DNA of 64,000 nucleotides from Bacteroidota bacterium (GCA_024743405.1 JANSWP010000002.1:1-64000), one strand, 5' to 3'. Counted from the first letter of the stretch, positions 42,840 to 51,574 are shown. The notes: a model not told the origin generated them from the letters alone. Numbers and translations are program-made.

Positions 42840-44132
42840 ATGAAGCCAACTATCTTGTTTTTATTTCTATTTTCTTTTTTATCGTCTCATATAAATGGGC
42901 AACATGTGCCAACACCAGCTCCAAATCAGTCTCAACCAATTGTTATCAAAGGAGCGATTGCACATTTAGGAAATGGTCAAGTCATTGAAAATAGTGCAAT
43001 TGCATTTGAAAATGGTAAAATTACGGTAGTAGGAAATGCCAATGATCGACGGGCTTACCCTAATCATAAGGAAATAGATGCCAGCGGCAAACATATTTAT
43101 CCTGGCTTCATTGCCCCAAATACTAATTTAGGCTTGGTAGAAATTGGAGCCGTCCGCGCAACAAGAGACTATAGTGAAGTAGGTTCTTTCAACCCCAATA
43201 TTCGCTCCATAATTGCTTATAATACAGACTCTGAAATACAACCAACTGTTCGTTCTATGGGCACTCTACTCGCTCAAATTGTTCCCCAAAGTGGTCGAAT
43301 CTCAGGTTCTTCTAGTATAGTAGAATTAGATGCCTGGAATTGGGAAGATGCAGCTTACGCATTAGATAATGGTCTTCATTTAAGATGGCCAAGTTCTTAC
43401 TCTTATAGTTGGAGACAACGAAGATTGGATAAAAATGAACGATATAATGACCAACTTGAAGAAACTAAATCTTTTTTTAAGGAGGCAGCTGCCTATATGA
43501 AAAAAGCTAGCTCCACAACCAAAAATTTAAAATTTGAAGCCCTCCGTGGTATTTTTAGTGGTGGTGCAAAATTATTTATCCATACAAACACTGCTGAATC
43601 TATCGAAGCTTCCGTTATGATGGCAAAAAGCTATGGAATCACTCCTGTTATCATTGGAGGACGTGACGCTTGGATGATTACTGATTTCTTAAAAAATAAC
43701 GATGTCTCCGTCATTTTAGGTGAAACACATAGCCTGCCAAATCGTCAACATGGAGACATTGATCAACCTTTTAAAACACCTGCACAACTACAAAAAGCCG
43801 GCGTACTTTTCGCTTTTAGTGGAGGGGATAATTGGCAAAATCGAAACTTAGGATTTCAAGCTGGCCATGCAGTCAGTTTTGGGTTAGAATATGAAGATGC
43901 CGTTAAAGCTTTGACTTCCAATACGGCTCAAATACTAGGTGTTGGCAAAACAGTTGGAACTATAGCAGAGGGCATGGATGCCACTATTTTTGTCAGTGAA
44001 GGTGATGCTTTAGATATGAGAACAGCAACTGTAACACACGCTTTTATTCAAGGAAAAGAAATTGATTTAGATAATAAGCAAAAGCAACTTTACAAGAGGT
44101 TTCAGACCAAATATGAAAGGCAACAAAATTAA
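42840..44132 (+). CDS. Exported amidohydrolase-family protein with altered metal site
   Basis: A protein of about 430 residues from the ATG at 42840. It has a signal peptide (MKPTILFLFLFSFLSSHING) and the amidohydrolase fold of imidazolonepropionase-like enzymes: a small beta domain (QVIENSAIAFENGKITVVG), then the barrel. The normal first metal motif (P-G-F-I-D-x-H-x-H) reads PGFIAPNTNLG, so both His are replaced by Asn. The C-terminal end (GKTVGTIAEGMDATIFVSEG) is normal. The frame runs 13 codons further upstream, but the signal peptide argues for the later start. A -7 box TATTTTTG lies at 42796-42803. Catalysis may be lost or changed. Confidence 0.8.
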   Translation: MKPTILFLFLFSFLSSHINGQHVPTPAPNQSQPIVIKGAIAHLGNGQVIENSAIAFENGKITVVGNANDRRAYPNHKEIDASGKHIYPGFIAPNTNLGLVEIGAVRATRDYSEVGSFNPNIRSIIAYNTDSEIQPTVRSMGTLLAQIVPQSGRISGSSSIVELDAWNWEDAAYALDNGLHLRWPSSYSYSWRQRRLDKNERYNDQLEETKSFFKEAAAYMKKASSTTKNLKFEALRGIFSGGAKLFIHTNTAESIEASVMMAKSYGITPVIIGGRDAWMITDFLKNNDVSVILGETHSLPNRQHGDIDQPFKTPAQLQKAGVLFAFSGGDNWQNRNLGFQAGHAVSFGLEYEDAVKALTSNTAQILGVGKTVGTIAEGMDATIFVSEGDALDMRTATVTHAFIQGKEIDLDNKQKQLYKRFQTKYERQQN

Positions 44133-44150
44133 TTTTTCCTTTCAAAACGT

Positions 44151-44187
44151 CGAGCTTTCCAAAAGGACTCAACTTTTGGAAAGCTTT
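44151..44187 (+). terminator. Intrinsic terminator after the amidohydrolase gene
   Basis: AGCTTTCCAAAAG and CTTTTGGAAAGCT form a perfect 13-bp stem with a seven-base loop, 20 bases after the stop codon. Confidence 0.8.
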
Positions 44188-44977
44188 GTCCAATTTAAAA
44201 TCAAGAATCCTAAGTCGGTAATCATTCAAAAATAACGGCTCACCAATCAAATTCCCGAGACGTCGCTAAAAAAATCCCGAAAAAAAAATGGATGAACCGC
44301 ATGCTAACCACAGTATAAACGTCCAAAAGTTTTCATAGCTTTAAAAATCGAACTCAACTATTAGACTTTATTCCAAAAAGTTTTGTTCGGCTAAAACCTT
44401 TTAGAATAAAGTCTATTTAAGATCAGGTGTTTATTCAGTTTTTTAAAAAAAGAGAGCGTAACCTGTTTCTGAATATTTTTTATTTGAAAACAATTGTCAG
44501 CTTTTTAAATGAACCATATTTCCTGCAAGTTATATTTAAACAATCATCTCTAACAACCTCCTTAATTCAATAATCAGGTTTCTAAATGATTTATTCGTTC
44601 TTGTTTTTCTGCATTTCGGCTCTAAACCTATAAAACTTCAACCATCAAATAATTGAATTTATTGGTGATTTATTCTCTTTACCCGCTTACCAAAGAAACT
44701 CTATTAATCAGATTGCTTTCTTTTTTTTACAACTCAACTTTTTAATTTGACAATTCAACTTTCTTCCCTTTCAAAAGAATATTTTAACCTACACTTTTAT
44801 AAGCAACTTCAATGAATCACTGTGATTGATTCCACAAGGATTCCTAAATATTCTATTGAAGAGTGTAATTTTAAAGACGACTGTCCGAGTTAATAGAGCT
44901 GTGTCTCAGGAGCTTTGAGTGTTTCTAAATATATTAGCACAACTCATAAAACAAAAAAATAACTCGGCTTTAATTAT
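44188..44977. other. 790-base gap without genes; one large hairpin at 44362-44415
   Basis: No supported coding frame. At 44362-44415 the arms TAGACTTTATTC and GAATAAAGTCTA are exact complements, with partly complementary AAAAAGTTTT/AAAACCTTTT inside, giving a long hairpin. The rest is AT-rich with no promoter motif that I trust and no copy of the palindromic repeat core. Confidence 0.5.
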
Positions 44978-45832
44978 ATGAAAATACGTAAAAGATACCT
45001 CTTTATTGTTCTTTTATTAATTGTTCTTGGCTGCTCAAGGTTAGAAATTATGACCTTTAGAAAAAGCGACAAAGACCAAGCAACAGAATTGCTCAAAAGT
45101 GGGCAAACAGATTTCCATTTTCATTCATACAGTTTTGAAGAAATGGAAATCCATTATACACATGTTGGTAATGATAGTTTGCCCTTAGTGATCTTGGTAC
45201 ATGGATCACCTGGTTCTTCTAGTGCATATTTAGATTATTTGAAAGATACAAAATTGACGAATGTAGCTCAAGTAGTAGCAGTTGATCGACCAGGTTTTGG
45301 ATATTCAAACTTTGGCAAAGCGGAACCTTCACTAGAGAGGCAGGCAAAAGCATTCGAGGCTATTTTTCGACGTCACAGATCCAGTAAAGCTATTTTGGTT
45401 GGACACTCTTTTGGAAGTCCAGTCATATCAAGAATGGCGGCTGAATTTCCAGACCTAGTAGATGGTTTGGTTATTGTTTCAGGTTCCATAGCACCGGAGT
45501 TGGAGCCAAAAGAGTGGTGGCGAAAACCTGCTAATTTCTTTTTATTTAGATGGTTAACACCAGCAGCTCTAAGAGTTTGCAATCAAGAAATCATGCCTTT
45601 GTATTTAGAATTAGAAAAGATGTTACCTCTTTGGGAAAAAATTACTTGCCCGGTTTCAGTCTTTCAAGGCGATATAGACAATCTAGTTCCTAAAGAAAAT
45701 GCAGCTTTTGCAAAGTATATGCTAATAAATAGTGATACTGTAAAAATTGAAATGATTAAGGGTGGCAATCATTTTATTCTTTGGAGTTTGCAAGATTTAA
45801 TCGTAGAAGAAATCACTCAACTTATTAAATAA
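44978..45832 (+). CDS. Lipoprotein alpha/beta hydrolase
   Basis: A 284-residue lipoprotein (MKIRKRYLFIVLLLIVLGC, lipobox VLGC). The alpha/beta-hydrolase features are the oxyanion HGSPGSSSAYLDYL, the nucleophile Ser144 in VGHSFGSPVIS, the acid region near FQGDIDNLVPKENAAF, and the catalytic His in IKGGNHFILW. The lid region is short. It should hydrolyse an ester or similar bond in the periplasm or outer membrane; the substrate is unknown. The gene ends 16 bases before a sensor kinase gene and is probably co-transcribed with it. Confidence 0.88.
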   Translation: MKIRKRYLFIVLLLIVLGCSRLEIMTFRKSDKDQATELLKSGQTDFHFHSYSFEEMEIHYTHVGNDSLPLVILVHGSPGSSSAYLDYLKDTKLTNVAQVVAVDRPGFGYSNFGKAEPSLERQAKAFEAIFRRHRSSKAILVGHSFGSPVISRMAAEFPDLVDGLVIVSGSIAPELEPKEWWRKPANFFLFRWLTPAALRVCNQEIMPLYLELEKMLPLWEKITCPVSVFQGDIDNLVPKENAAFAKYMLINSDTVKIEMIKGGNHFILWSLQDLIVEEITQLIK

Positions 45833-45848
45833 CCTTATTTTTGGAATT

Positions 45849-46913
45849 GTGAATGTATTTAAATCATATAAAGATATTATTGGGTTCGATGACCGGTGGC
45901 TTATTATTCTAGGCATCCCTGTCGTCTCTTTCCTAATGACCGCTTTAATTTTTGGTGATTTACTTTTTGATGATATTAATTTTTTCATCAAAGAATGCGT
46001 TACGGACGCATTGATATATACCACTACCTTTTGGTTAATTTATCGCTATTTTTTCATTTTCTTCAGAAAAAGATATCCTTCTCCTGAGCAAACGAAAAAA
46101 CGCATATTACTTGTAATCATTGGTGTCTTTGTTATTTACTTTATCGTCAAAAGTATTCTTGATCCAATTTTACATGACCAATTTCATGAAATAGCAATGA
46201 GTGAAAGACGCCATAAGATCGGAATGACTATTGGTTCCTTGATAATAACTTTTTTAGTTTTGGGTATTTATGAAACAATCGGATTTTACGCAGAATTGCA
46301 AAAATCTATTGTTGAAAAAGAGCAATTAGAACGTGAAAATATTCAAAGCCAACTCGAAAGCTTGAAGAATCAAGTTAATCCACATTTTCTTTTTAATAGC
46401 TTAAATACACTTTCTTATATTATTCCAGAAGACGCTGAAACCGCAGTTAAATTTGTTCAAAAATTATCAAAAGTTTATCGATATCTTTTGGAAATGCGTG
46501 ATTCAAAATTGATTCATTTAGAAGAGGAATTAGAGTTTTTAAAATCCTATAATTTTCTTTTAAAAGAAAGGTTCGGCGAGAATCTAAAAATTCATATTCA
46601 GGTACCTGAGGAAAATTTAAAAGATCAAATCTTACCCTTATCTCTTCAGATTTTATTCGAAAATGCCATCAAGCACAATATCATTGCTAGTCAACGACCT
46701 TTATGTATCGAGGTTTTTATTGAAGACGGTAAAAGGCTGATAGTTAGGAATAATCTTCAAAAGAAAAAACAAACTATGAACGGTACCAAACTTGGACTGG
46801 ACAATATCAAAAATCGATATCGCTTCTTTTCTGATTTAGAAGTAAAAATACTTGAAACGGATGGCTATTTCACCGTCGTCTTGCCTTTATTACCTCGTGC
46901 AGTTTTAGTCTAA
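45849..46913 (+). CDS. LytS/YehU-type sensor histidine kinase, orphan
   Basis: A 354-residue membrane kinase starting with GTG at 45849 (no in-frame ATG until residue 30). Four hydrophobic stretches (about 18-36, 53-72, 86-105 and 127-147) precede a short coiled linker (SIVEKEQLERENIQSQLESL). The His_kinase domain has His179 in NPHFLFNSLNTLSY, the N-box ILFENAIKHNII and the G-box LGLDNIKNRYRF. No LytTR regulator lies next to it, unlike the pair at 11566-13440, so its partner must be elsewhere. It overlaps the convergent AlkB-type gene by four bases at the 3' ends. Confidence 0.9.
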   Translation: MNVFKSYKDIIGFDDRWLIILGIPVVSFLMTALIFGDLLFDDINFFIKECVTDALIYTTTFWLIYRYFFIFFRKRYPSPEQTKKRILLVIIGVFVIYFIVKSILDPILHDQFHEIAMSERRHKIGMTIGSLIITFLVLGIYETIGFYAELQKSIVEKEQLERENIQSQLESLKNQVNPHFLFNSLNTLSYIIPEDAETAVKFVQKLSKVYRYLLEMRDSKLIHLEEELEFLKSYNFLLKERFGENLKIHIQVPEENLKDQILPLSLQILFENAIKHNIIASQRPLCIEVFIEDGKRLIVRNNLQKKKQTMNGTKLGLDNIKNRYRFFSDLEVKILETDGYFTVVLPLLPRAVLV

Positions 46914-47956
46914 GAAACCGCCATAATTCCTTCCACCTTTTTATTCATCAATCTAAACCATAAAGGAGGAATCAATGCCAAAAGAATCGAGTTCGGATAA
47001 CCATAAGGTAACTGAGGGCTTTCGTCAAAATGTCTCAAAACTTGATATTTTCGAGTTGATTTAAAATGATGGTCAGAGTGGCGAGTTAACTCATACAATA
47101 ATATTCTACCAACTTCATGATTCGAATTCCAAGAGTGTGTCGGCATTACATTTTCATATCGTCCGCTTGGTAATTTTTTTCTCATGAGCCCATAATGTTC
47201 TATATAATTCACAGATTCCAACAAAAGAAACCCAATAATCGCAATGGTTATAGCAAATAAAACCATTTTCCAACCAAACAAAAACCCAATCGTTGATAGA
47301 TATAAGATTTGTATGATTTGAAACCAAATCATTTGGTTATGAAGGCTTAAAATAGAAGTATTCTTTTTCCGCAATCGCTCATTTTCTAATTTCCAGGCAT
47401 CCAAATAACTATCCTTGGTGGATCGAAACCAAAAAGCATAAATACTCTCACCATATCGAGAAGTGGCAGGGTCTTCAGGAGTCGCAACATTTTTATGATG
47501 CCCTTGATTGTGCTCAATAAAAAAATGCATATAAAGAGCTGTCACTAATAATATTTTAGACATCAATTGTTCATATTTTTCTTTTCGATGCCCTAATTCA
47601 TGCGCAACATTAATACCTACCGTTGATATGATTATCCCAACGCTCAAGGTCATTCCAATTACTTCATAAGTCATCAACGATTCACTCGAAATCGTTGAAA
47701 AATAGATCCATAATATAGCAAAATGCAACGGTAGATTTAGGTAAAGCATCCAATCAAAGAATTGGTTTGATAGACGGCTAGGCTCTTCTAGCTCGTCAAA
47801 ATTTTGGGTCGGCTTCGGAAGAAGAAAATCGAGAATAGGTACAATTCCAAAAGTTATAATAACGGTACTATAAGACCAAAATCCTCCAAAATAAACTGCA
47901 AAGAAGGCAGAGATAGGAGGAATGAGTGCAAGGAGATATTTAGCATCTTTTAACAT
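46910..47956 (-). CDS. AlkB-type membrane monooxygenase/hydroxylase
   Basis: A non-haem di-iron membrane hydroxylase of about 348 residues from the ATG at 47956; a longer frame to 48019 adds a hydrophilic stretch not typical of the family. The His boxes are NVAHELGHR, HNQGHHKNVATPEDPATSR and LTRHSDHHF, with the AlkB-specific NYIEHYGLMR between. Six hydrophobic segments are present. Such enzymes hydroxylate alkanes or other lipids at the terminal carbon using electrons from rubredoxin or ferredoxin. The adjacent divergent gene encodes a fused ferredoxin reductase, which could supply the electrons. Whether the substrate is an alkane, xylene or an internal lipid is unknown. Confidence 0.9.
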   Translation of the reverse strand: MLKDAKYLLALIPPISAFFAVYFGGFWSYSTVIITFGIVPILDFLLPKPTQNFDELEEPSRLSNQFFDWMLYLNLPLHFAILWIYFSTISSESLMTYEVIGMTLSVGIIISTVGINVAHELGHRKEKYEQLMSKILLVTALYMHFFIEHNQGHHKNVATPEDPATSRYGESIYAFWFRSTKDSYLDAWKLENERLRKKNTSILSLHNQMIWFQIIQILYLSTIGFLFGWKMVLFAITIAIIGFLLLESVNYIEHYGLMRKKLPSGRYENVMPTHSWNSNHEVGRILLYELTRHSDHHFKSTRKYQVLRHFDESPQLPYGYPNSILLALIPPLWFRLMNKKVEGIMAVS

Positions 47957-48079
47957 TGTAAATCTTTTTACTTTTGCGACTTCGGAGTTTCGGTAATTAA
48001 TAACCAAAGCTCTGAACAAGAATACTGAACCCTTGTTTCAAAGGCGATTCATTAACAACTCTTACAAATTTATTTAAAA

Positions 48080-49165
48080 ATGAGTAAAGGATTCCACAAA
48101 TTAACTGTTCAAAAAGTAAAACGTGAAACAACTGACACAGTTACCTTAACTTTTGATATCCCATCTGAATTAGAAAATGATTATTCCTACAAACCTGGAC
48201 AATATCTAACATTAAAATTCAACCTTAGAGGTAGTGAAGTTCGTCGGGCTTATTCTATGTCAAGCGCACCTTATGAAAGTGGAATTTCAGTGACTGTGAA
48301 GCGAGTGAAGGATGGATTAGTTTCTAATCATATCAATACTAATATTGTAAAAGGAGACAATATAGAAGTAATGGTTCCGGAAGGCAGGTTTTCGCCGAAG
48401 TTGAATGAAGAGAATAAAAAGGCGTATTATCTATTCGGTGCAGGAAGTGGCATTACACCTTTAATGTCTATTCTAAAAACCATCTTAGAAACCGAGCCTA
48501 TGAGCTATGTTTATCTATTGTATGGTAATCGTAATGAGGATGGCATCATTTTTAAACCTGAATTGGACGAATTAGTTAAAAGGTATACTGGACAATTTTT
48601 TGTTACTCATACGCTCAGTGCTCCAAAAAAAGTGAAAAGTGGCTTTTTCAAAAAAGCTAAAATAACATGGGAAGGAAATGTTGGGAGGATTAATGAACAG
48701 TCCGTTTCTACATTTTTAGATAAAAATAAGTCCATTCACAAAACATCTGAGTACTTCGTTTGTGGCCCCGGTGGCATGATTGATACCGTCGAGAATCTAC
48801 TCATTCAAAAAGAAATAGACGCTAAAAATATTCATACCGAACGCTTCGTCAATGCTAGCCAAACGGCTAAAAGTGAAGGCGGTATTGCAGGTGCAAAGTT
48901 GATAGCTCAATTGGATGGTAAAACCATTCAAACTACCATGAAACCAGGTAAAACCATTTTGGATGCGCTCCTAGATAAAGGTGCAGATGCACCCTACTCT
49001 TGTACAGCAGGTGCTTGTGCAACCTGTATGGCGAAAGTAACCAAAGGTTCTGCAAAGATGGATGCCTGTTTCGCATTGGACGATGATGAAGTTAAGAATG
49101 GTTTCATACTAACTTGCCAAGCACATCCTACAACCAATGAGATTGAAGTGACCTTTGAGGTCTAA
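48080..49165 (+). CDS. NAD(P)H-ferredoxin oxidoreductase with C-terminal 2Fe-2S domain (PaaE/HmpX type)
   Basis: A 361-residue reductase in three parts. The FAD domain (1-110) has RRAYSMSSAPYE. The NAD(P)H domain (110-265) has GAGSGITPLMSIL and YFVCGPGGMI. The plant-type 2Fe-2S domain (270-361) has its cluster cysteines in CTAGACATC and the fourth in LTCQAHP. Such proteins pass electrons from NAD(P)H to oxygenases. Divergent from the AlkB-type gene and close to it, this is its probable electron donor. A long hairpin follows at 49186-49236. Confidence 0.93.
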   Translation: MSKGFHKLTVQKVKRETTDTVTLTFDIPSELENDYSYKPGQYLTLKFNLRGSEVRRAYSMSSAPYESGISVTVKRVKDGLVSNHINTNIVKGDNIEVMVPEGRFSPKLNEENKKAYYLFGAGSGITPLMSILKTILETEPMSYVYLLYGNRNEDGIIFKPELDELVKRYTGQFFVTHTLSAPKKVKSGFFKKAKITWEGNVGRINEQSVSTFLDKNKSIHKTSEYFVCGPGGMIDTVENLLIQKEIDAKNIHTERFVNASQTAKSEGGIAGAKLIAQLDGKTIQTTMKPGKTILDALLDKGADAPYSCTAGACATCMAKVTKGSAKMDACFALDDDEVKNGFILTCQAHPTTNEIEVTFEV

Positions 49166-49185
49166 TTTGAAAAATGAAAAAGTCA

Positions 49186-49236
49186 GAAGAACGATGTTGA
49201 ATAGAATTATTTTTGGTTTTTAAGGACATCGTTCTT
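49186..49236 (+). terminator. Inverted repeat after the reductase gene
   Basis: GAAGAACGATGT and ACATCGTTCTTC are exact complements separated by 27 bases. It follows the reductase stop by 20 bases and precedes palindromic copy E. Confidence 0.6.
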
Positions 49237-49245
49237 CCTACTTCC

Positions 49246-49411
49246 TTAGTAGTCTTTCAAACTAAAAGTGTCGGTAAGGTTATAGTGTTATTTTCGTCTG
49301 AACGAGGCAAAAAGCACAGACATAACCTTAGATATGGCGAGCATTTTTAACGATGTGCAGGCGGAAATAATACCAAAGATTATCCGACTGTTTTAGCTTG
49401 AATGACTACTA
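49246..49411 (+). repeat. Palindromic intergenic element, copy E
   Basis: A 166-bp copy with a familiar core (CGAGGCAAAAAGCACAGA, CATAACCTTAGATATG, GAGCATTTTTAACGA). Its outer arms are entirely different from copies A to D: TAGTAGTCTTTCAAACTAAA pairs with a right end reading TTTAGCTTGAATGACTACTA. It ends 7 bases before the 49419-49517 microprotein stop codon. Confidence 0.85.
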
Positions 49412-49418
49412 AGTGGGT

Positions 49419-49517
49419 TTACCCTTGTTGAGCAGCTCTTTCGCCAATGACTTCCATCAATGCGATGCTACCTCCGCCTAATATAAAGGCTCCTAAAGCA
49501 AAATACAGAACTAACAT
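49419..49517 (-). CDS. Single-helix membrane microprotein, 32 residues (paralogue 1)
   Basis: An ATG at 49517 opens a 32-codon frame ending TAA at 49419. The product starts MLVLYFALGAFILGGGSIAL, one hydrophobic helix with a Gly-Gly-Gly segment, followed by a short polar tail (MEVIGERAAQQG). A second frame 693 bases away (50210-50305) encodes a clear paralogue starting MLILYVVLGAFIIGGG. Identical residues M-L-x-L-Y-x-x-L-G-A-F-I-x-G-G-G with differing codons support real coding. I know no family. The short length and helix suggest a membrane-associated small protein. Element copies E and G flank it. Confidence 0.65.
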   Translation of the reverse strand: MLVLYFALGAFILGGGSIALMEVIGERAAQQG

Positions 49518-49895
49518 AGCTAAATCGAGTTTTGAGTGAACAAATAAATACGTTTGTCTGGAGATTGTAATTTGTTAAAGAAGGGCTAACGAAGGGAAAA
49601 TTTCCTAGGAAGCCCCATGCAAAGCAATGAGTAGACAGTTCTTTTTTAGTAATAGAACACGAACCATCTTAAAAAATAAAATTCAATTCATTGTAAATTT
49701 TACTGCATATGTTGCACGGGATGTATTGTGGGATATTATCTTTTATATTATTATAGATAACAGCTATAGAAAGACAATTATCTTGCCAATTTTTAAAATA
49801 TGTTTTTTTTATATGTATTTTATCCTTTTCGAATAACTATAACTAACTGAACCCATACATTGATCTAATCAATGATGGGTACAGTATTTTTCTTT

Positions 49896-50057
49896 AGGGA
49901 CTTCGTAAATAATAATCTACAGATTTCGCTTGTCCTTTTTCCTTTTCTCCTCGTTACAATTTTTGACCATAGCACAACTATGCTAAAAAATTTTGTCTCC
50001 AATAAAGAAAAAATTACTAAGCCAAATTAGCATAGCTTATTAATTGCGAAGGACCTT
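49896..50057 (-). repeat. Palindromic intergenic element, copy G (diverged)
   Basis: A 162-bp diverged copy in minus orientation. Its core reads GGAGACAAAATTTTTTAG, a hairpin with CATAG/CTATG arms, then CAAAAATTGTAACGA. The outer arms (AGGGACTTCGTAAATAATAA and a right end reading TTATTAATTGCGAAGGACC) are complementary over most of their length yet unlike the arms of other copies. It lies between the two microprotein genes. Confidence 0.65.
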
Positions 50058-50209
50058 AATTGACAAGAAGGGTTGTCCTCAATTATTGACATTGAAAGCG
50101 CAAATCATTAATACTTGGTTACAATATGTATGGGGTTGAATTTTAGCTAATTGAGAACGGATGTAGTTAAGTTTGAAGGGGGTAGTAGGGGAAGAATCTA
50201 TTAAAGAAG
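50058..50209. other. Non-coding spacer upstream of aroF-side microprotein region
   Basis: AT-rich sequence between palindromic copy G and the second microprotein gene. No frame, promoter motif or hairpin with a T-tract stands out. Together with 49518-49895 it makes up most of the gap between the two microprotein genes; 49518-49895 contains only an implausible 69-codon plus-strand frame. Confidence 0.4.
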
Positions 50210-50305
50210 TTAGAATCTTCTAGTTCGTTGTGCTGACATGTTAGAAACCAATGTGATTCCTCCACCAATAATGAAAGCACCCAAGACAACGTAAAGAATG
50301 AGCAT
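50210..50305 (-). CDS. Single-helix membrane microprotein, 31 residues (paralogue 2)
   Basis: An ATG at 50305 opens a 31-codon frame ending TAA at 50210. The product starts MLILYVVLGAFIIGGGITLV, and its tail SNMSAQRTRRF is basic, unlike the acidic/Gln tail of paralogue 1. Twelve of the first sixteen residues are identical to paralogue 1 and the rest are conservative. It lies downstream of the DAHP synthase/chorismate mutase gene on the same strand, but with 189 bases and an inverted repeat between. Function unknown; likely a membrane microprotein. Confidence 0.65.
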   Translation of the reverse strand: MLILYVVLGAFIIGGGITLVSNMSAQRTRRF

Positions 50306-50452
50306 AGTCCGTTAAGTTTTGTGTTTAGTGAATATTTGTCTTAATTGGAATTTTGATATTGCTAATTTGGTAAAAAATATACTATTTACCAATTTATTTT
50401 GCAAAAAAGAAAATAATAGTAATAAACAGCCGAAACATAACGGACTATGCTC
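50300..50452. repeat. Inverted repeat spanning the start of microprotein 2
   Basis: GAGCATAGTCCGTTAAGTTT (50300-50319) and AAACATAACGGACTATGCTC (50433-50452) are complementary with one mismatch, and weaker similarity continues outwards for about 12 bases. The left arm covers the microprotein start codon region. Inside lies a second hairpin (TTGGTAAA ... TTTACCAA, about 50378-50392). Confidence 0.7.
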
Positions 50453-50494
50453 CTCTTTCCATTGAATTTATAGCATTTTTATACGCTTTTTCCC

Positions 50495-51574
50495 TTAGTG
50501 CTCTACAACTTCTTCATTCATCACTTGCACCTGATGGTTAATCGACTCCTCATGAATGGCTTTCAAAATGACAGAAATAAAGCCCTCACTGAGCCCATGG
50601 ATATTTCCTTTTAAAATAGCCGCCTCTAAAATTTCATTCCATCTAGTAGGCTGTAAAATGGAAATATTATTACGTTTTTTATACCCTCCAATTTGTTCTG
50701 CCACTTTCATTCGGTTACCTAACAAATTCATCAATTCATCATCAATCTCATCGATTTGATGCCTCAAATGATCAATGGTTTCCAAAAACTCAATATCATT
50801 AGTACTTTCATCTCTTACCACTAAGCTATTCGTTAGCTCTTGAAAAATAGCTGGTGTAATTTGCTGTTTTGCATCACTCCAAGCCTCATCGGGTGTAGGA
50901 TGCACTTCCGTCATAATGCCTTCAAAATTCAGATCCATTGCCTTTTGAGCAACTTTCAAGAGCGTATCTCTTCGACCACAGATATGGCTATTATCACAAA
51001 TGATTTGAATATCAGGAAATTGTCTTTTCAGTTCAATTGGAATTTGCCATCGAGGTACATTTCGATAATTAGAATCCCCATGGTAGCTAAACCCTCTATG
51101 GATAACTCCGATTTGAGATATACCTGCCTTGGCAATTCTCTCAATGGCTCCAATCCATAGCTTCAAGTCTGGATTGATTGGATTTTTTATCAAAACTGGA
51201 ATTTCTGTACCGGCCAAAGCATCTGCTATCTCTTGCACAGAAAAAGGATTGACAGTTGTCCGTGCACCTAACCATAGCACATCAATTCCGTATTTAAGCG
51301 CTTCAAAAACATGCTCTCGGTTAGCCACTTCAGTTGTAACCTTTAAGCCGGTTTCTTCTTTTACTTTTTTGAGCCAAGACAAGCCGATCGTTCCTACCCC
51401 TTCAAATGAGTTTGGTCGAGTACGTGGTTTCCAAATTCCTGAACGGAAAAGATCAATATTTTGGTCGGCAAGTGCCCTTGCAGATATCAAAACTTGCTCT
51501 TCAGTCTCTGCGCTACATGGACCCGCAATGACAATTGGGCGTTCTTTTTTTTGAAATACTGGTTTGATTTGCAT
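50495..51574 (-). CDS. Bifunctional DAHP synthase / chorismate mutase
   Basis: A 359-residue fusion. Residues 1-262 are a type I beta (KDPS-like) 3-deoxy-7-phosphoheptulonate synthase: VIAGPCSAETEEQ, GIWKPRTRPNSFEG, LWIGARTTVNPF and ICDNSHICGRRD, with metal and substrate residues. Residues about 265-359 are an AroQ chorismate mutase (IDEIDDELMNLLGNRMKVAE). The enzyme starts the shikimate pathway and commits chorismate to prephenate, and the fused mutase often acts as the feedback domain. It is the last gene of the Phe/Tyr operon, 94 bases after tyrA. Confidence 0.95.
   Translation of the reverse strand: MQIKPVFQKKERPIVIAGPCSAETEEQVLISARALADQNIDLFRSGIWKPRTRPNSFEGVGTIGLSWLKKVKEETGLKVTTEVANREHVFEALKYGIDVLWLGARTTVNPFSVQEIADALAGTEIPVLIKNPINPDLKLWIGAIERIAKAGISQIGVIHRGFSYHGDSNYRNVPRWQIPIELKRQFPDIQIICDNSHICGRRDTLLKVAQKAMDLNFEGIMTEVHPTPDEAWSDAKQQITPAIFQELTNSLVVRDESTNDIEFLETIDHLRHQIDEIDDELMNLLGNRMKVAEQIGGYKKRNNISILQPTRWNEILEAAILKGNIHGLSEGFISVILKAIHEESINHQVQVMNEEVVEH

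Noticed and set aside
49627-49836. 69-codon plus-strand frame in the gap between the microprotein genes
   Set aside because: AT-rich composition (Phe, Ile, Tyr) with no fold or family features. It overlaps no conserved motif and lacks a promoter.
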